A stretch of 64,000 nucleotides of DNA, from assembly GCF_008831285.2 (NCBI RefSeq), contig NC_045142.1, positions 6,808,608 to 6,872,607 on the forward strand, given 5' to 3'. Numbering within the stretch: position 1 is the first letter of the stretch; every line of letters starts with the position of its first letter. The position numbers and the translations under genes are program-made. This document shows positions 1 to 10,184 of this stretch, piece after piece. Below the pieces are notes generated by a model. It searched no databases, was not told the origin of the DNA, and saw nothing but the letters and a program-made list of their open reading frames with translations. This DNA is from Nymphaea colorata (lineage: Eukaryota > Streptophyta > Magnoliopsida > Nymphaeales > Nymphaeaceae).

Positions 1-570
1 CAACTTACAGAATAATCTCCATTTCTGCTTTTGATTTGATCCGAATTAGAAATAAACCTGTACAAGGAAATAAATGGGTTCCAACATCGACCATTGATCC
101 CATAACTCATTGAAGGTAGCCAAAAGATCTGGCCTCGCCTTGGGGTTTCCCCTGCGTCATTTCCATAGCTTCCATCAGAATGACGAGGATTTTCTTCTGT
201 CGATCTCATGGATCACAAAATAATAAAGCTCTGGCACTTCCTTCCACTCCCAAAATGATGAAAGTTATCCCCTGCACCCTAGCACTAGTAACCTGATCCA
301 CCCACCATTTGACCTCACTGTGTCTTTTTCCAATGAATCTTGAATGTCCAGTAACAACGAGGAGCAGAAAATTCACCTTTGGTGATGGAGTGGTCGATCT
401 ATCAAACCGTCATCCTAGAAGAACTCTCTTCAATGCCGGTGTATCCGGCTAATTCCTATATGAAAATCAGCTTGATCAACGTAGTTAATGTGTCACACCA
501 TTTAAGATGCGAAGGGATAGCATCCAAAGGAATTGAGTCAACTAGAGACTAGCTGCACTATGCACCTTCA
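1..570 (+). repeat. Entry block of the composite repeat, first copy
   Basis: No gene is seen here. The sequence 'agaataatctccat' followed by 'aactcattgaag' and 'cctccatcagaatga' (with small changes) recurs near 12546, 33366, 42236 and 58871. The stretch at 500-570 ('atgcaccttc') is the start of the next block, which continues after the Harbinger-like insertion at 3740. Divergence from the other copies is clearly higher than among them, so this is probably an older copy. Confidence 0.7.
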
Positions 571-719
571 GAGGTCGTTTGATAGCTACAGGATACGCGG
601 AACAGGATACGGGTGTCCTGTTTAGTTGATTTTTTCATCAAACGTCAGACACAGGCAAGTTGGACAGAACGGACGCTAGACAAAGGTATAAATAATTTTT
701 TTGTTCCATTTTGTTCCGA

Positions 720-1180
720 CCTAACCCTGGGAACGGACAGGACAGGAACTTCCTCTCCTTCCCCCCGACGACCTCGACCCCGACCCCAACCCCAACCCCT
801 CGACGCCATCTCCTTCTCCTCCACCTCCGCCCCCATCTCCCCTGCCTTTCTCCTCTTCTCTACCCCTGAGCTGACTTTCTCCTCCTCCACCTTCGCCCCC
901 GTCTCCCCTGCCTTTCTCCTCTTATCTGCCCCCCGAGTTGACTTTCTCCTCTATCTCCACCCTCGTTTCTGCCCCCGAGCTGCCCTATTCCTGTTTCTCT
1001 CCTTCTCCTCCATCGCCCAAGCTGCTCTAGCCCTTTCTATTTCTCTCCTTCTCCTTTATCTCTGCTGGAGGGCGACTGCCGCAGCATCGCTTGCAGCTTC
1101 TCAGCAAGCGTCCTTGAGCAGATCCTCAGCAGGGCGTCTTCCAACTGCTCCTAGGCAGCGGCGTTCAAGTAACTAGGGTT
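720..1180 (+). other. Pyrimidine- and GC-rich tract inside the Harbinger-like element
   Basis: A long open frame runs from 613 to 1176, but its product is dominated by Ser, Pro, Leu and Ala from repeated 'tctcctcc' and 'cgccccc' tracts, with an internal near-repeat ('gcccccatctcccctgcctttctc' type, about 830 and 896). I do not consider it a protein gene. It resembles a 5' leader of a captured gene, or a low-complexity part of the transposon. Confidence 0.4.
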
Positions 1181-1270
1181 ATTGTCCTCGCCCTGTAGCC
1201 CCTTCTTGTCTTCCTTGCCCCTCACGCTTCTTCACCCTCCCTCAACCTCTCGCCTCCTTCAAACGTGCAG

Positions 1271-1418
1271 TGGATTGAAGCTGCCCTTCGCCCTGCTGAG
1301 GATGCAATCTGCCTGTTCCACAGGTATGTCCCTGTCTTACGACTGTCGTTTTTCATTTTCAGGCCACCAGCAGACCAATTGGCTCACATTTCGGTCGTTT
1401 CCTGTGGCTGAGTTCATG
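1271..1418 (+). pseudogene. Two exon-like pieces (1271-1323, 1363-1418), possibly captured gene
   Basis: The piece at 1271-1323 is preceded by cgtgcag and followed by gtatgt. It reads IEAALRPAEDAICLFH after its first Trp. The piece at 1363-1418 is preceded by ttttcattttcag and followed by gtaata. Joining the two keeps one frame (FHRPPADQLAHISVVSCG) up to a TGA at 1408-1410. Borders that look like splice sites together with phase agreement suggest a real exon pair, but the implied intron is only 39 bp, shorter than usual in plants. The parent gene is not recognised. Confidence 0.35.
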
Positions 1419-2607
1419 GTAATAAATTCTGGCATTATTCGTAACCCAAAAGGAAGCTTGTAATTGGGGGAAGAGGGGAAAGGCTGCTGCTTGGCTATTC
1501 TACCTTTTCATTTCGGTCCGTATCTTTCCTAAAGAAGACCTGCTACATACAATAATTCTACTGTCTCATACCATATGAATATCTTAGAGTGGAGAAGCAT
1601 TTTTAGCTTCAACGTTTCTTAACTGGTCATTATTGTCTAAAATTTCCTTGCCACTTTATTTTCCCATGTTCCTGCAACTGCAAAGTAGCACCTACCAGCC
1701 CTCCTCTGCTGCTGATGCAGCTATCTGATAGAATTTTGTAATTAACTCCATTGAAATTTGAAGCTATTTCAAGTATGTCATGTATACAAGAGCACTGTTT
1801 CTTTTTTGACTTTGCCTCTGCTGAAAGAATTGCTCAATGGAAGACTAGGCTAAGTGAAATTGATAGAGAAAGAAATCAAAAGCACCGTTTCTTTATTGAC
1901 TTTTCCTCCTTCAGCTCGATGCAACAGGAACTTCTTCCTTGGAGCGTCTTCAGCAGTTCCCCTTTAAGTCGGCATAGTAGACATCTTCTATAGCAGCACC
2001 CTTGGAGCCTCTGCTCCATGTCCTAGAGCTTGGTGCAGCAGGCTTCCTTAGCTCGCCCAATAGAACTCATCGTCATTTGAGTTCATCTTCAGTAGGCTAC
2101 TAAGCTTGAATGACTCCAGCAGTACCAAGCTTGCTTTAGCAGTTTAGGTGCTCAGCCTGCTGCTCGTCTTCAGCAGTTTCTAGCTGAACTGCTACTCCTT
2201 TTCATGCAACCCACCAACCTTGGACATCCTCTGCTCCAAGGTCTTCTACAACAAGCTTGGACGTCTTCAGCTCCAGGTCCTTTTTCAGTAGCTCCTTCGC
2301 AGCATGAGCTTCTCTTTTGAATGTCTATAATAGATATTGAACTCAAACTCAGATAGGAAGGCGAGGCTGCCATAGTGACCGCAATCAAGAAGAAAACGAA
2401 AGTTTTTGTATGTTTTGCACTTCTAGATCCTGTAACAAGCGCTCTAAGCTGTAAATAAAGTATAGGCTGCCAATAAGCTGTGGCCTTTTTATTGCTGTTG
2501 ATTATTACAAGGTTGAAGCCCCTTGAATCTCACTAAAATCATTTAAGTTAAACGTCAGCTTATCATCTCTCTTAGTCTAAACTTTTTATTCCTGACACGG
2601 TCTGCAG

Positions 2608-3076
2608 ATTAGTGATGGAGGTGGAGCTCCATATGCTATAGATGTAGCAAATGGGCATCTGGTTTGTGGTTGTGGAGATATCAACTACTGCAAGGTACAT
2701 CTTTCTCAAAAAATTTAGCCTTCTTTAAATCATCAACTTAAGGGTTTGATTAATTTTACATGGAGTTTAATTAGCTATTGCTGTTACTGTCAACACATCT
2801 GTATTTGTCGATTTAGATCCTCTTATTGTAGATAATAATGGTGGGAGTGGTTAGATTGATGGAATCAGAACTCAGAGTGTTAATTTTTCTTTTCTCATAA
2901 ATGTGTCTTGGCAGCCAAACATGACTTTTGGTGTCAGTCGTTCTTCGAGAGCTGCAGAAGGACCCTCTCAAGCCATCAGTGAAGCTTCACCCTCTTTAAG
3001 GGGCAGAATGCCCCTGCAATTGTTGTCTCTGTTTCTTAAACTGCAATGTTTGATGTCAGTGATGTACATTATGTAA
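2608..3076 (+). pseudogene. Two further exon-like pieces (2608-2694, 2915-3076), unknown gene
   Basis: The first piece is 87 bp, exactly 29 codons, bounded by tctgcag and gtacat. It reads [20 protein letters not shown] and continues with CGDINYCK. The second starts after cttggcag and reads PNMTFGVSRSSRAAEGPSQ before running to a stop at 3074-3076. A 220-bp AT-rich intron would separate them. Gly/Cys-rich complex sequence with splice-like borders is unusual in this window and points to a captured or decayed host gene, or to the transposon's own second gene. I cannot name the family. Confidence 0.4.
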
Positions 3077-3093
3077 GCAGTATCTTGTTTTTA

Positions 3094-3096
<3 letters not shown>

Positions 3097-3140
<44 letters not shown>
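3097..3140. repeat. (TC)n microsatellite, 22 units
   Basis: This is an uninterrupted TC run close to the right part of the Harbinger-like element. Confidence 0.95.
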
Positions 3141-3142
<2 letters not shown>

Positions 3143-3739
3143 GACAATTCGTTTATAAGGAAAAGCACTTGTGACCTCAGGCTGGCTGTCTGAGTGACCA
3201 GAGCCAGAAAAGATTTGTGAAGGAAGCATTTTCACATATTTTCATGTCTGGAAGGACACTCATATATACATAATATAGCAAATTTTTATAAATATTCATA
3301 TGAAAATAAAAAAACTTTGAAGAGCGCACACCACACCAACCCATATGAACTTGAAAAATAAGATATCATATAGCACACAAAATAAATATAATAGCCAAAA
3401 TTCATTAGAGAAGATACAAATAATGGATAAAATAGACAGTTTGAACGAAACATAAACAAACACTAAACTAGACAGATAAAACTAACCATGAAAGACACAA
3501 ACATCAGTCAAAATGGATAGATTAGAGAGAATGGATAGATCGGATAAGACAGAAACAAACGTCAGACAGAACAGACACACACGAAACAAACGCTGGACAA
3601 GAAGCACATAGTGTTCTGTTCCTAAAATCATCAAACGGTGGACAAGGAACATCATTGTCCATAAGGACATGACAGTAGTGTAATGGACAGGACGTCCTGT
3701 CTGTTCTGTCCCAATGGACAGCAATCAAACGACCTCTTA

Positions 3740-4195
3740 GTGTGACACTCATGTCTCTTAGTATTGATCACTTAGTATAAATAGTAAAAGAAAGTCATAT
3801 TTTCAACTAGTTGCCTTCTCCATCACATGATACTTTCACTAACGAGGCAAATGAAAATGACCGTCTTAAGCACTAGACAAAATGAGTTTAAACTTCTACA
3901 AACCAATCCTCTCTCTCTCTCTCTAACTACACATTCATATAGATAATAGACAAGACACTTAAGATAAAAAGGCATAGGACCAAAGGAATTGAATCAAACT
4001 AGAGACATGTGACCTCTGCACCTTGACGCTGGTACTCATGTCTCTTAGTATTGATCAATTTAATCTAAATACTAAAAGATGGTCAGATTTTCAACCAGTT
4101 GCCTTCGCCTTTACATAATTATTTCAATATTGAGGCAAATGAAAATTACTATCTTGAGTACCAAATCAAATGACGTTAAACTTCTACCGAGCTAA

Positions 4196-4232
<37 letters not shown>

Positions 4233-4560
4233 ACATACACACACACTCTTTCATACTACACATTCATATGGATAATATAAAGACACTTCCTCCCACTCTC
4301 AATCATCCTGTGTCCCTATAGCAATAATTAGATCCCTCATGAGTGATAAATCAATCCTTTCAGAAGATGCTCCTCTAATCTGACCTCATTGGGTCTTTGT
4401 TCACTCAATCTTGAATTTCTAGTGATGCTGAGCAGCTTAAAATTCACCTTCAGTGACCCAAGTGGTTGACCTCTCGAACCCTCATCGAAAGGAGCTCACT
4501 CGAGTGCCAGTCTATCTTTCTAATTATTATATTGAAATCAGCTTCAATTTAGTTTATGTT
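3740..4560 (+). repeat. Intermediate block, two tandem partial copies
   Basis: 'catgtctcttagtattgatca' followed by 'actaaaaga...ttttcaaccagttgcctt' occurs at 3751 and 4039, then again at 4662 in the next block. This block is therefore locally triplicated between 3740 and 4800. No gene is seen. Short CT/CA runs lie at 3911 and 4198-4234. Confidence 0.7.
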
Positions 4561-4818
4561 TCATAGACATTTAAGATGCAAAGGCATAGCACCAAAAGGA
4601 GTTGAATCAAACTAGCCCTGGCATAACTTGCTGCACAATGCACCTTGAGGCTGGTACTCATGTCTCTTATCATTGATCAATTTAATCGAAACACTAAAAG
4701 ATGGTCATATTTTTCAACCAGTTGCCTTCTCCTTCACATCATTCTTTCATCATCTAGGAAAATGAAAATTACTAGCTTGAGTACGAAATCAAATGACTTT
4801 AAACTTCCAATCAGCTAA

Positions 4819-4863
<45 letters not shown>

Positions 4864-5540
4864 AATTTCATACTACACATTCATATAGATAAATGCAAAG
4901 GCTGTCAATTTACTCAATACAATGGAGCATTTCAATAATTGTACAAAAAGGGGTATTTTAGTCATTTTGGTAGATAAACGTCTCCATCATTCCATTTTTG
5001 CCCTTATAGCTGGATTACGTTTTTAAATTAGAAGGGCATTTTGGTCTTTTGGGTTAGACAGCAATTCGCATGTTATAGCCCCAACAGATCACTCTAAGCA
5101 TCGAGTCAAGTATGCTGAAATTGAAATGATGTGTTTTAGCATAATTCCAAAACAGAAATTTAACTAAAGACAAACACAAGAAAGTTTTTTATTTCATCAG
5201 TTTACAAGCTAGTACAAGAAAGTATTGGTCAATTCAGAAAATAGCAAAGAATGTGAAATTTTCTATAAATAAATAAAAACCATTTTTTATTTTAATTACT
5301 TGTCATTTGTTAATATTCAGTTCCAATTTCATTTTATAGAAATTGAGTTTTTTGACACAAACCAACTTCTGATAGTCACCCTAAACACACCTTAAACAAC
5401 ATTTTGCCTCTAAAGTACCGCCTATGGTGTCATTAAGAGTTTATGACAACACTTTGCCTGCCACTGCCCTTTATAACTTGACTAGTATTGGCAAATAGGT
5501 AGAACTTAAATAGATATACGATCATTTACCATTTAAATAA
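4561..5540 (+). repeat. Intermediate block with CT/CA microsatellite and spacer
   Basis: A (CT)n(CA)n run lies at about 4819-4864. Orthologous positions in other copies also carry it (19135, 27221, 44036, 50040), so the microsatellite was copied with the unit. The remainder ('cccttatagctgga', 'agaagggcattttgg') recurs in every full unit. No gene is seen. Confidence 0.75.
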
Positions 5541-6250
5541 ACTGTGAAATTCTCGGAACATCTAACAAAGTAAGAGAAGGAAGTGTGTGAGTGCGTCGGT
5601 GAACTCCGAATTTCAAAACTTGTGTTCAAAGCATACATCCCATTTTCTATGTGGTAAAGATGGAATTTTAACACTTGTATATTTTTCTAGAAGCATATAA
5701 CAAAGATAGTAATGAAGAAAGAACAATATACTCAAAATAACATACAAGAAACAGAATTTATACTTAAATTACCAGTACATAATAAATTAGGGCAACCAAT
5801 AATGGATATATTTTCTATAGAATTTGTCCCAAAAAGTCAAGTGCATGTTGTAGGCATCGGGTTGCAAACCATCTTGGATTCCAAATCACATTAAAATCCT
5901 CGAAAATTAATGTGGATGCTGATATTCATCAAACTCTATCACACCGTGTCAGTCAAGGGATGGGTACCTTTGTTATTTTCTTAATATATTGGTCAATATT
6001 TGACCAATATTGGTAGCAAATATTGCATGCATGGACAAAGTTAGTAGGTTATTAGTGTCTTTACTCGATAGAAATTCAAATATAAAAGTCAAACTTGGAT
6101 CTGCTTTCGGTTTCACATTCATGGTCATTCAATTATGTTTCCCAGCAAAAATTTGCTTAGAAAGTCGATATTTCATGAAATAGCTTGATTTAGTGTGACT
6201 TGACTTTCTGTTAAATTTAGTTTTCTTCCTATTATGGAGAAAAGTTCATT
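5541..6250 (+). repeat. Promoter-like block, copy 1
   Basis: It starts with 'ctgtgaaattctc.gaacatctaacaaag' and runs through 'catgttgtag.catcggg.tgcaaa' and the CCAAT hairpin to the TATA box. All eight copies share this order. The open frame at 5712-5894 is not kept in the other copies (frame changes and stops), so it is not treated as a gene. Confidence 0.8.
5986..6010. promoter_or_regulatory. CCAAT-containing hairpin upstream of the TATA box
   Basis: ATATTGGTCAA and TTGACCAATAT form a perfect 11-bp stem around a 3-nt loop about 250 bp upstream of the TATA box. In copies 2-8 the stem is 9 bp (ATATTGGTC/GACCAATAT) and the loop is about 24 nt. Preservation of both arms across copies is seen directly; a role as a paired CCAAT-box site is inference. 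Confidence 0.55.
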
Positions 6251-6262
6251 CCTCTCAACAGC

Positions 6263-6269
6263 TATAAAA
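6263..6269 (+). promoter_or_regulatory. TATA box, promoter-block copy 1
   Basis: TATAAAA sits in the conserved context 'caacagc-TATA-gagaca'. Other copies read TATAAATA. Confidence 0.6.
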
Positions 6270-6412
6270 AGAGACAGAGGAGAGGCCAGTCACCAAATTC
6301 CAAAGCTAAGAGCTTGTACTAGAGTTGGCCATTTTATTCAAATTGCTATTGTTTTGAGCAATGATCAGATTTTCCGTTTTTTCGGTCCCTCTCTGTCTTC
6401 TGCTGCTATTTT

Positions 6413-6432
6413 TTTGTTTTTTTTTTTTTTTT
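6413..6432. repeat. Poly-T/pyrimidine tract
   Basis: A T-rich run in the presumed leader/intron. It is followed by 'tttatttttgcag' at about 6539-6551, a typical plant 3' splice-site sequence also present in the other copies. Confidence 0.6.
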
Positions 6433-6591
6433 GTCTATTTCCTCTTCCCTTGTTTTCCGTTTTTCTTTGACCATCTTCCCTTGTTTCTTTTTGTAATTGT
6501 CCCATCTACCATTGGCAACTATTAATCTGATGTCTGGTTTTATTTTTGCAGACTTGGTTATTCTATAACTTATTCTATTATCCCTTTGCAG

Positions 6592-6897
6592 CCCCAGTTG
6601 GGGAGGGATCTCGCCCATCGTTTGGTTTGCCGGAGTTGCTCACCATCACCGGAATATGAAACTGATTTGTGGAGGAAGCGACGGCAGTAGGACTGGCATC
6701 GCCAATCAACTGGACGAACGACAATTCACCAGCGTTGTACCTCCATAGGTAATGCTGCCTGAGATTGGAAGCCATGAAGGCTGAATTCACCTCACTCGGC
6801 TGGTTGCCCATGAACGCCTGAGCTGCCGGTGGAAGTGGGATGCCGATGAACTGCTGGTGGTTTCTCGGCAACGAATTTCTGGAATGCTGATTGACAC
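6592..6897 (-). pseudogene. Inverted BEL1-like homeodomain (BLH) N-terminal exon fragment
   Basis: Read on the minus strand this gives VNQHSRNSLPRNHQQFIGIP, then LPPAAQAFMGNQPSEVNSAF and LRQHYLW. These match the two forward copies at 31.1 and 54.2 kb and the N-terminal region of plant BLH transcription factors (the '..QQHFVGIPL...HYNLW' arrangement). The first part (MATYFSGNG... to KVVL) is missing. To the right of 6897 the sequence returns to forward orientation ('acatttgctaaattgcaattc'), as in the downstream part of the other copies. To the left it joins 'ccctttgcag'. So a segment of about 305 bp has been flipped and the 5' third of the exon lost. No homeodomain or SKY/BELL region is present. 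Confidence 0.65.
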
Positions 6898-7207
6898 ATT
6901 TGCTAAATTGCAATTCTTGATGGCATAAAGAAAGTCATGCATATGATCAATGCCACAAGGACACAGCTAAAAACCTCCCAACAGGCAATTTATGAGTCAC
7001 TTGATGGAGCATTCAGCTTGACTTTAGAAAATTTGGCTTGTTGCTGGAGCTTGGTTATGTCCTGAACTTTGAGAAAATGGGAAAAGAGTAAAGCAGCTTA
7101 ATTAGCGTAGATTCTCTGGTGTGACTCTTTCCACAAAGGGTAAGTTGAGAAGCCGATGAATTTCACATAGCAGGTTATAAGTTGAGTACTGGAGAAAATA
7201 AGCAGGC
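6898..7207 (+). repeat. Block downstream of the BLH exon, copy 1
   Basis: 'atggcataaagaaagtcatg' and 'tcaatgccacaaggacacag' are shared with 31556 and 54645. This is followed by 'ctctttccacaaagggtaagttg', shared by all units. No gene is seen. Confidence 0.75.
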
Positions 7208-8093
7208 TCCATTTTAATTATTTATGCCTCCGTGTAGTTGCCCTTCCGTTTGGCCTCTTAGAGAAAACAAGGCAACCGCAAAGCCAATGTTGTGTATCGG
7301 ATTTGCTCATTTTCCTTTCTTGTTTGCAGGGGACATTCAGAATTTCGTGATACATCTTTGGCTGAGGTAGAAAACGAGAAAAAAAGATAAAGGGAGACCA
7401 ATTCCCTTTTGTCTTTTCACTCTTTTGTTTCTTGACTCCTGTTTTTGGTGAAAGCACAGGGGGGGCATGAGAGAGTGTCTTTTGAATTTTTTATACAGAG
7501 TGTCTTTGACTTCTATTTCTCTCAGGGATCAAGCTTTTTAGCTTTGGAGAGGAAAAGCCAATAAAGATTTGGGAGAGTTTCTGGTATTCTTTTACCTAAT
7601 TATTTCTTAGGTGCTGGGATATCTAGATGCGAAAGATCTGATAGAAACCTGTGGCGTAGCTCGTCAATAGCATTGCCAGGAAATCAGTGTGCAAGAAGCA
7701 TCACTCACTCGCCAAGAAGCAAAGGGTAATGCCTGGCCATTGCGTAATGCCACTGCTTCCTATCGGATCATTTGCATCTCTGTTCGAATCCATTACCAGC
7801 CCTTGATATCCCAGCACCTAAAAAATAATTACTCAAAAGAACGCCGAAAACTCTCACAAATCTTTGACGGTTTTCCCTCACTAAAGGTCAAAGACCGTTG
7901 AGTAAAAAGTCTAAAAGACAATCTCTTATGCTCTACGTTCTGTCACCAAAAATAGTCGGCATGCCTTTATCTTCTTTCCTCATTTCCTGCTTAAACCAAA
8001 GATGTATCACGAAATTTAAAATGTCCCTGCAAACAAGAGAGGAAAACGAGCAAATCCGATGGGCAAAATTGTGTTGGCATCATCATCTTAATC
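7208..8093. repeat. Long imperfect palindrome P1
   Basis: The left arm at 7208-7645 is complementary to the right arm at 7762-8093 (for example 'gtgctgggatatctag' against 'gatatcccagcacc', and 'tttctggtattctttt' against the diverged complement). The right arm lacks its outer part, and the 165-bp-repeat block starts at 8094. The left arm contains 'tttcctttcttgtttgcag', a splice-acceptor-like string. No protein is recognised in either arm. Confidence 0.8.
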
Positions 8094-10184
8094 CTCTATA
8101 TCCTGGAATTGGCTATGAAAATAGATCTCAGATCTAAGACTTGGATATGGGATCCAGATGTAGAAATTAGACTCGGGTATGAAATCTAGATCAAGAATTT
8201 GAAATGGCTTGAACTTGGACCTGGCTCTTCCTGGGCTAGGCGTGTTTAGGTTGTATGACACGAACTGGAACTGGCTCAACCTAGGCTGGAGACAGTATTT
8301 AAAACTAGGTGTTGACTTAGGTTGGGTGCAGGTTCAGTGGGCTCAGCTTGAATGCAATTTTTATAAACTCTGGGTTTAGTGAGAAATTAGGGCAGGCTGA
8401 GCCTAAGGTCGAGTCTACCAGATTTATGTGATTGCCTTGAAAACCTAACTTAGGTTCAAGTGACTCATAAGTAAGATTTTATAGAAATTATGTGCATGGT
8501 GGTAGATAGCCAAAGTACCACTATGTGTGATTTTACGCTGAAACATGTTCAGATAAGGAAGCTAGTTTGAACCAAGGTTCTAGAAGTTAAAGAACATCAT
8601 AAAGCAAGGTATACGTAGCCTATGACTTATGTAGACAAATAACAGAATAAAAAAGAAGGAAATCATTTCAAAAGAACCTTAAGTGTGCAGGAATTATCAT
8701 CATGTGTTGAACACACTAGTCACATGTTTGTAATACTGAAATTGCCTACTCTTGTGCTAATTTTGATCATGCCCAGTAACAGCAACAAGAATTTTCACAA
8801 TAGAAATAAATCCACCAAGGAAAGCTTAGAAAAATTCCTTTAATATGGATCACTAATAAGAATCCAAGGACTCGTTTGTCTTGCAGGCCATTTTACTCTT
8901 GTGCGTAAATTTGGAGTTCCATATGAGTTTCCTTGATCTAAGTGGGCCTGCTTTTATGATGGCTCTATAGAAAATTTTACTGAAAAGGTCCCTCCAAATT
9001 ATTTTAAACATCATAATTTCAATTTTAATGAAGCTGTAAATGTCATATATATATAAAGGCATCTAGTTATCCTTAGAATTTTCATTAGTGGAGCTGAAGG
9101 TGCTTGGAAAAATTACTTACGTGTAAGGATATGCTGAAAAATAAAAAAAAATGATCCAATTCAGCTAAATTGAGCTTTAGAGCAGTTTAGAGAGTGCAGC
9201 GAATGATAGGAATGAACTCCATGGCTTTTAGAACTGAACTGAAATCAACTTGGGACAAACGAGTTCAAACCGATCAAAGAAACGGTTGATGTATGAGTGA
9301 TGAATATAATCTCAACTAGATTTCAGCTTGGCCTACCGACTTGAGCTCAAATTCAGCTCAAACTTCTGAAAATATGTGAGAGAAATAGCTGTAGGGGCTT
9401 CGAAGCAGGACTAAACTCAAGACAAGATGAATGAACTCAAACCAAAATAAGATAAGATTGATTTGTGCATAATAAACATAACCTTATCTCTGGTTTTAGG
9501 TCACCTTATTTGGTTGCACTCAAATTCAGCTCAAGGCCCTGAAAATAGTAGAGAGAAAGCACTCAGAATTGAATTGAACTTAAACGGAGATAAATAAACT
9601 CAAACCTAATTAATGGAAGATTGATTTATTCATGATAAACAAGATCCTAGCTTTGTTTCAACTCGCTCTATTGGGTTGAACTCAAATTCAACTCAAACTC
9701 ATGAAAAAGGGAGAGAGAAAGAAATCCAAAACCTTTGGAACGCAAACCGTGATGAATGAACATATACCAAACATATGGGAGATAGATTTGTATACTATAA
9801 ACAGGATCCTAGCTTGGTTCAGATTGACATTGTCTCGGTGTTTCAAAATTGACAGGTGCATGGTTCCAGTGAGTTGAATGAGCTATAGTGAGCTCACTAC
9901 AGGCTTAGAAAACCCTAGTGAGCAGACTCTAGCAACTATTTAGGTAACGTAAGATTGAGAAATGACCTAATTAATGAAATGTTAGGCAATTCTCAAAAAT
10001 TTAGTTAAAAACTCTAGTCTCCAAGTCAGAATGATTGGGTGCAGGTGTTAAATGGTTATTTTTAGCTTAGACAACGTAGATGATTTGGGTCTAGGTGCTC
10101 AACCCTAAAGTGAAATTTGCTTGTTTGGTAAAAAAAAAGACCCTTGAAAGGGTAAAATAGTCATTTGGACTTGTAAAATAGCAA
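8094..10184 (+). repeat. 165-bp-repeat block, copy 1
   Basis: The block starts near 'ggaattggctatgaaaatag' and ends near 'aaatagtcatttggacttg'. It recurs at 10778, 40444 and 56662. From about 9290 to 9860 it holds about four diverged tandem units of 160-170 bp, each with 'ttgaactcaaattcagctcaa' and 'ataaacataacc' type sequence. No coding potential is recognised. Confidence 0.75.

Larger units (their letters stand above)
571..3736. mobile_element. PIF/Harbinger-like DNA transposon, about 3.17 kb, apparently non-autonomous
   Basis: The ends are inverted: the left end starts GAGGTCGTTTGATAGCT and the right end is the complement of GAGGTCGTTTGATTGCTGT. Further inside, both arms share diverged 'ggacag/gtcctgt' subterminal motifs. 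The flanks are TCA (568-570) and TTA (3737-3739), compatible with a 3-bp TWA-type target duplication carrying one change. Other copies of the block read 'caccttga|ggctggtactcatg' without the insert, which supports an insertion. GAGGTCGTTTGG-like ends with 3-bp duplications are usual for the PIF/Harbinger (Tourist) superfamily. No DDE transposase or Myb-like frame was recognised; the interior holds a pyrimidine-rich region and exon-like pieces. Confidence 0.65.

Noticed and set aside
613-1176. 187-codon open frame as a protein gene
   Set aside because: The product is low-complexity (Ser/Pro/Leu/Ala) from pyrimidine tracts, has no recognisable domain and lies inside a transposon.
5712-5894. 60-codon frame as a gene
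   Set aside because: The equivalent sequence in seven other copies has stops or frame changes.
7770-7830. tRNA-like 'gttcgaatcc' string
   Set aside because: It is part of the palindrome arm ('gttccgaatccatta' in other copies). No cloverleaf or A box is present.
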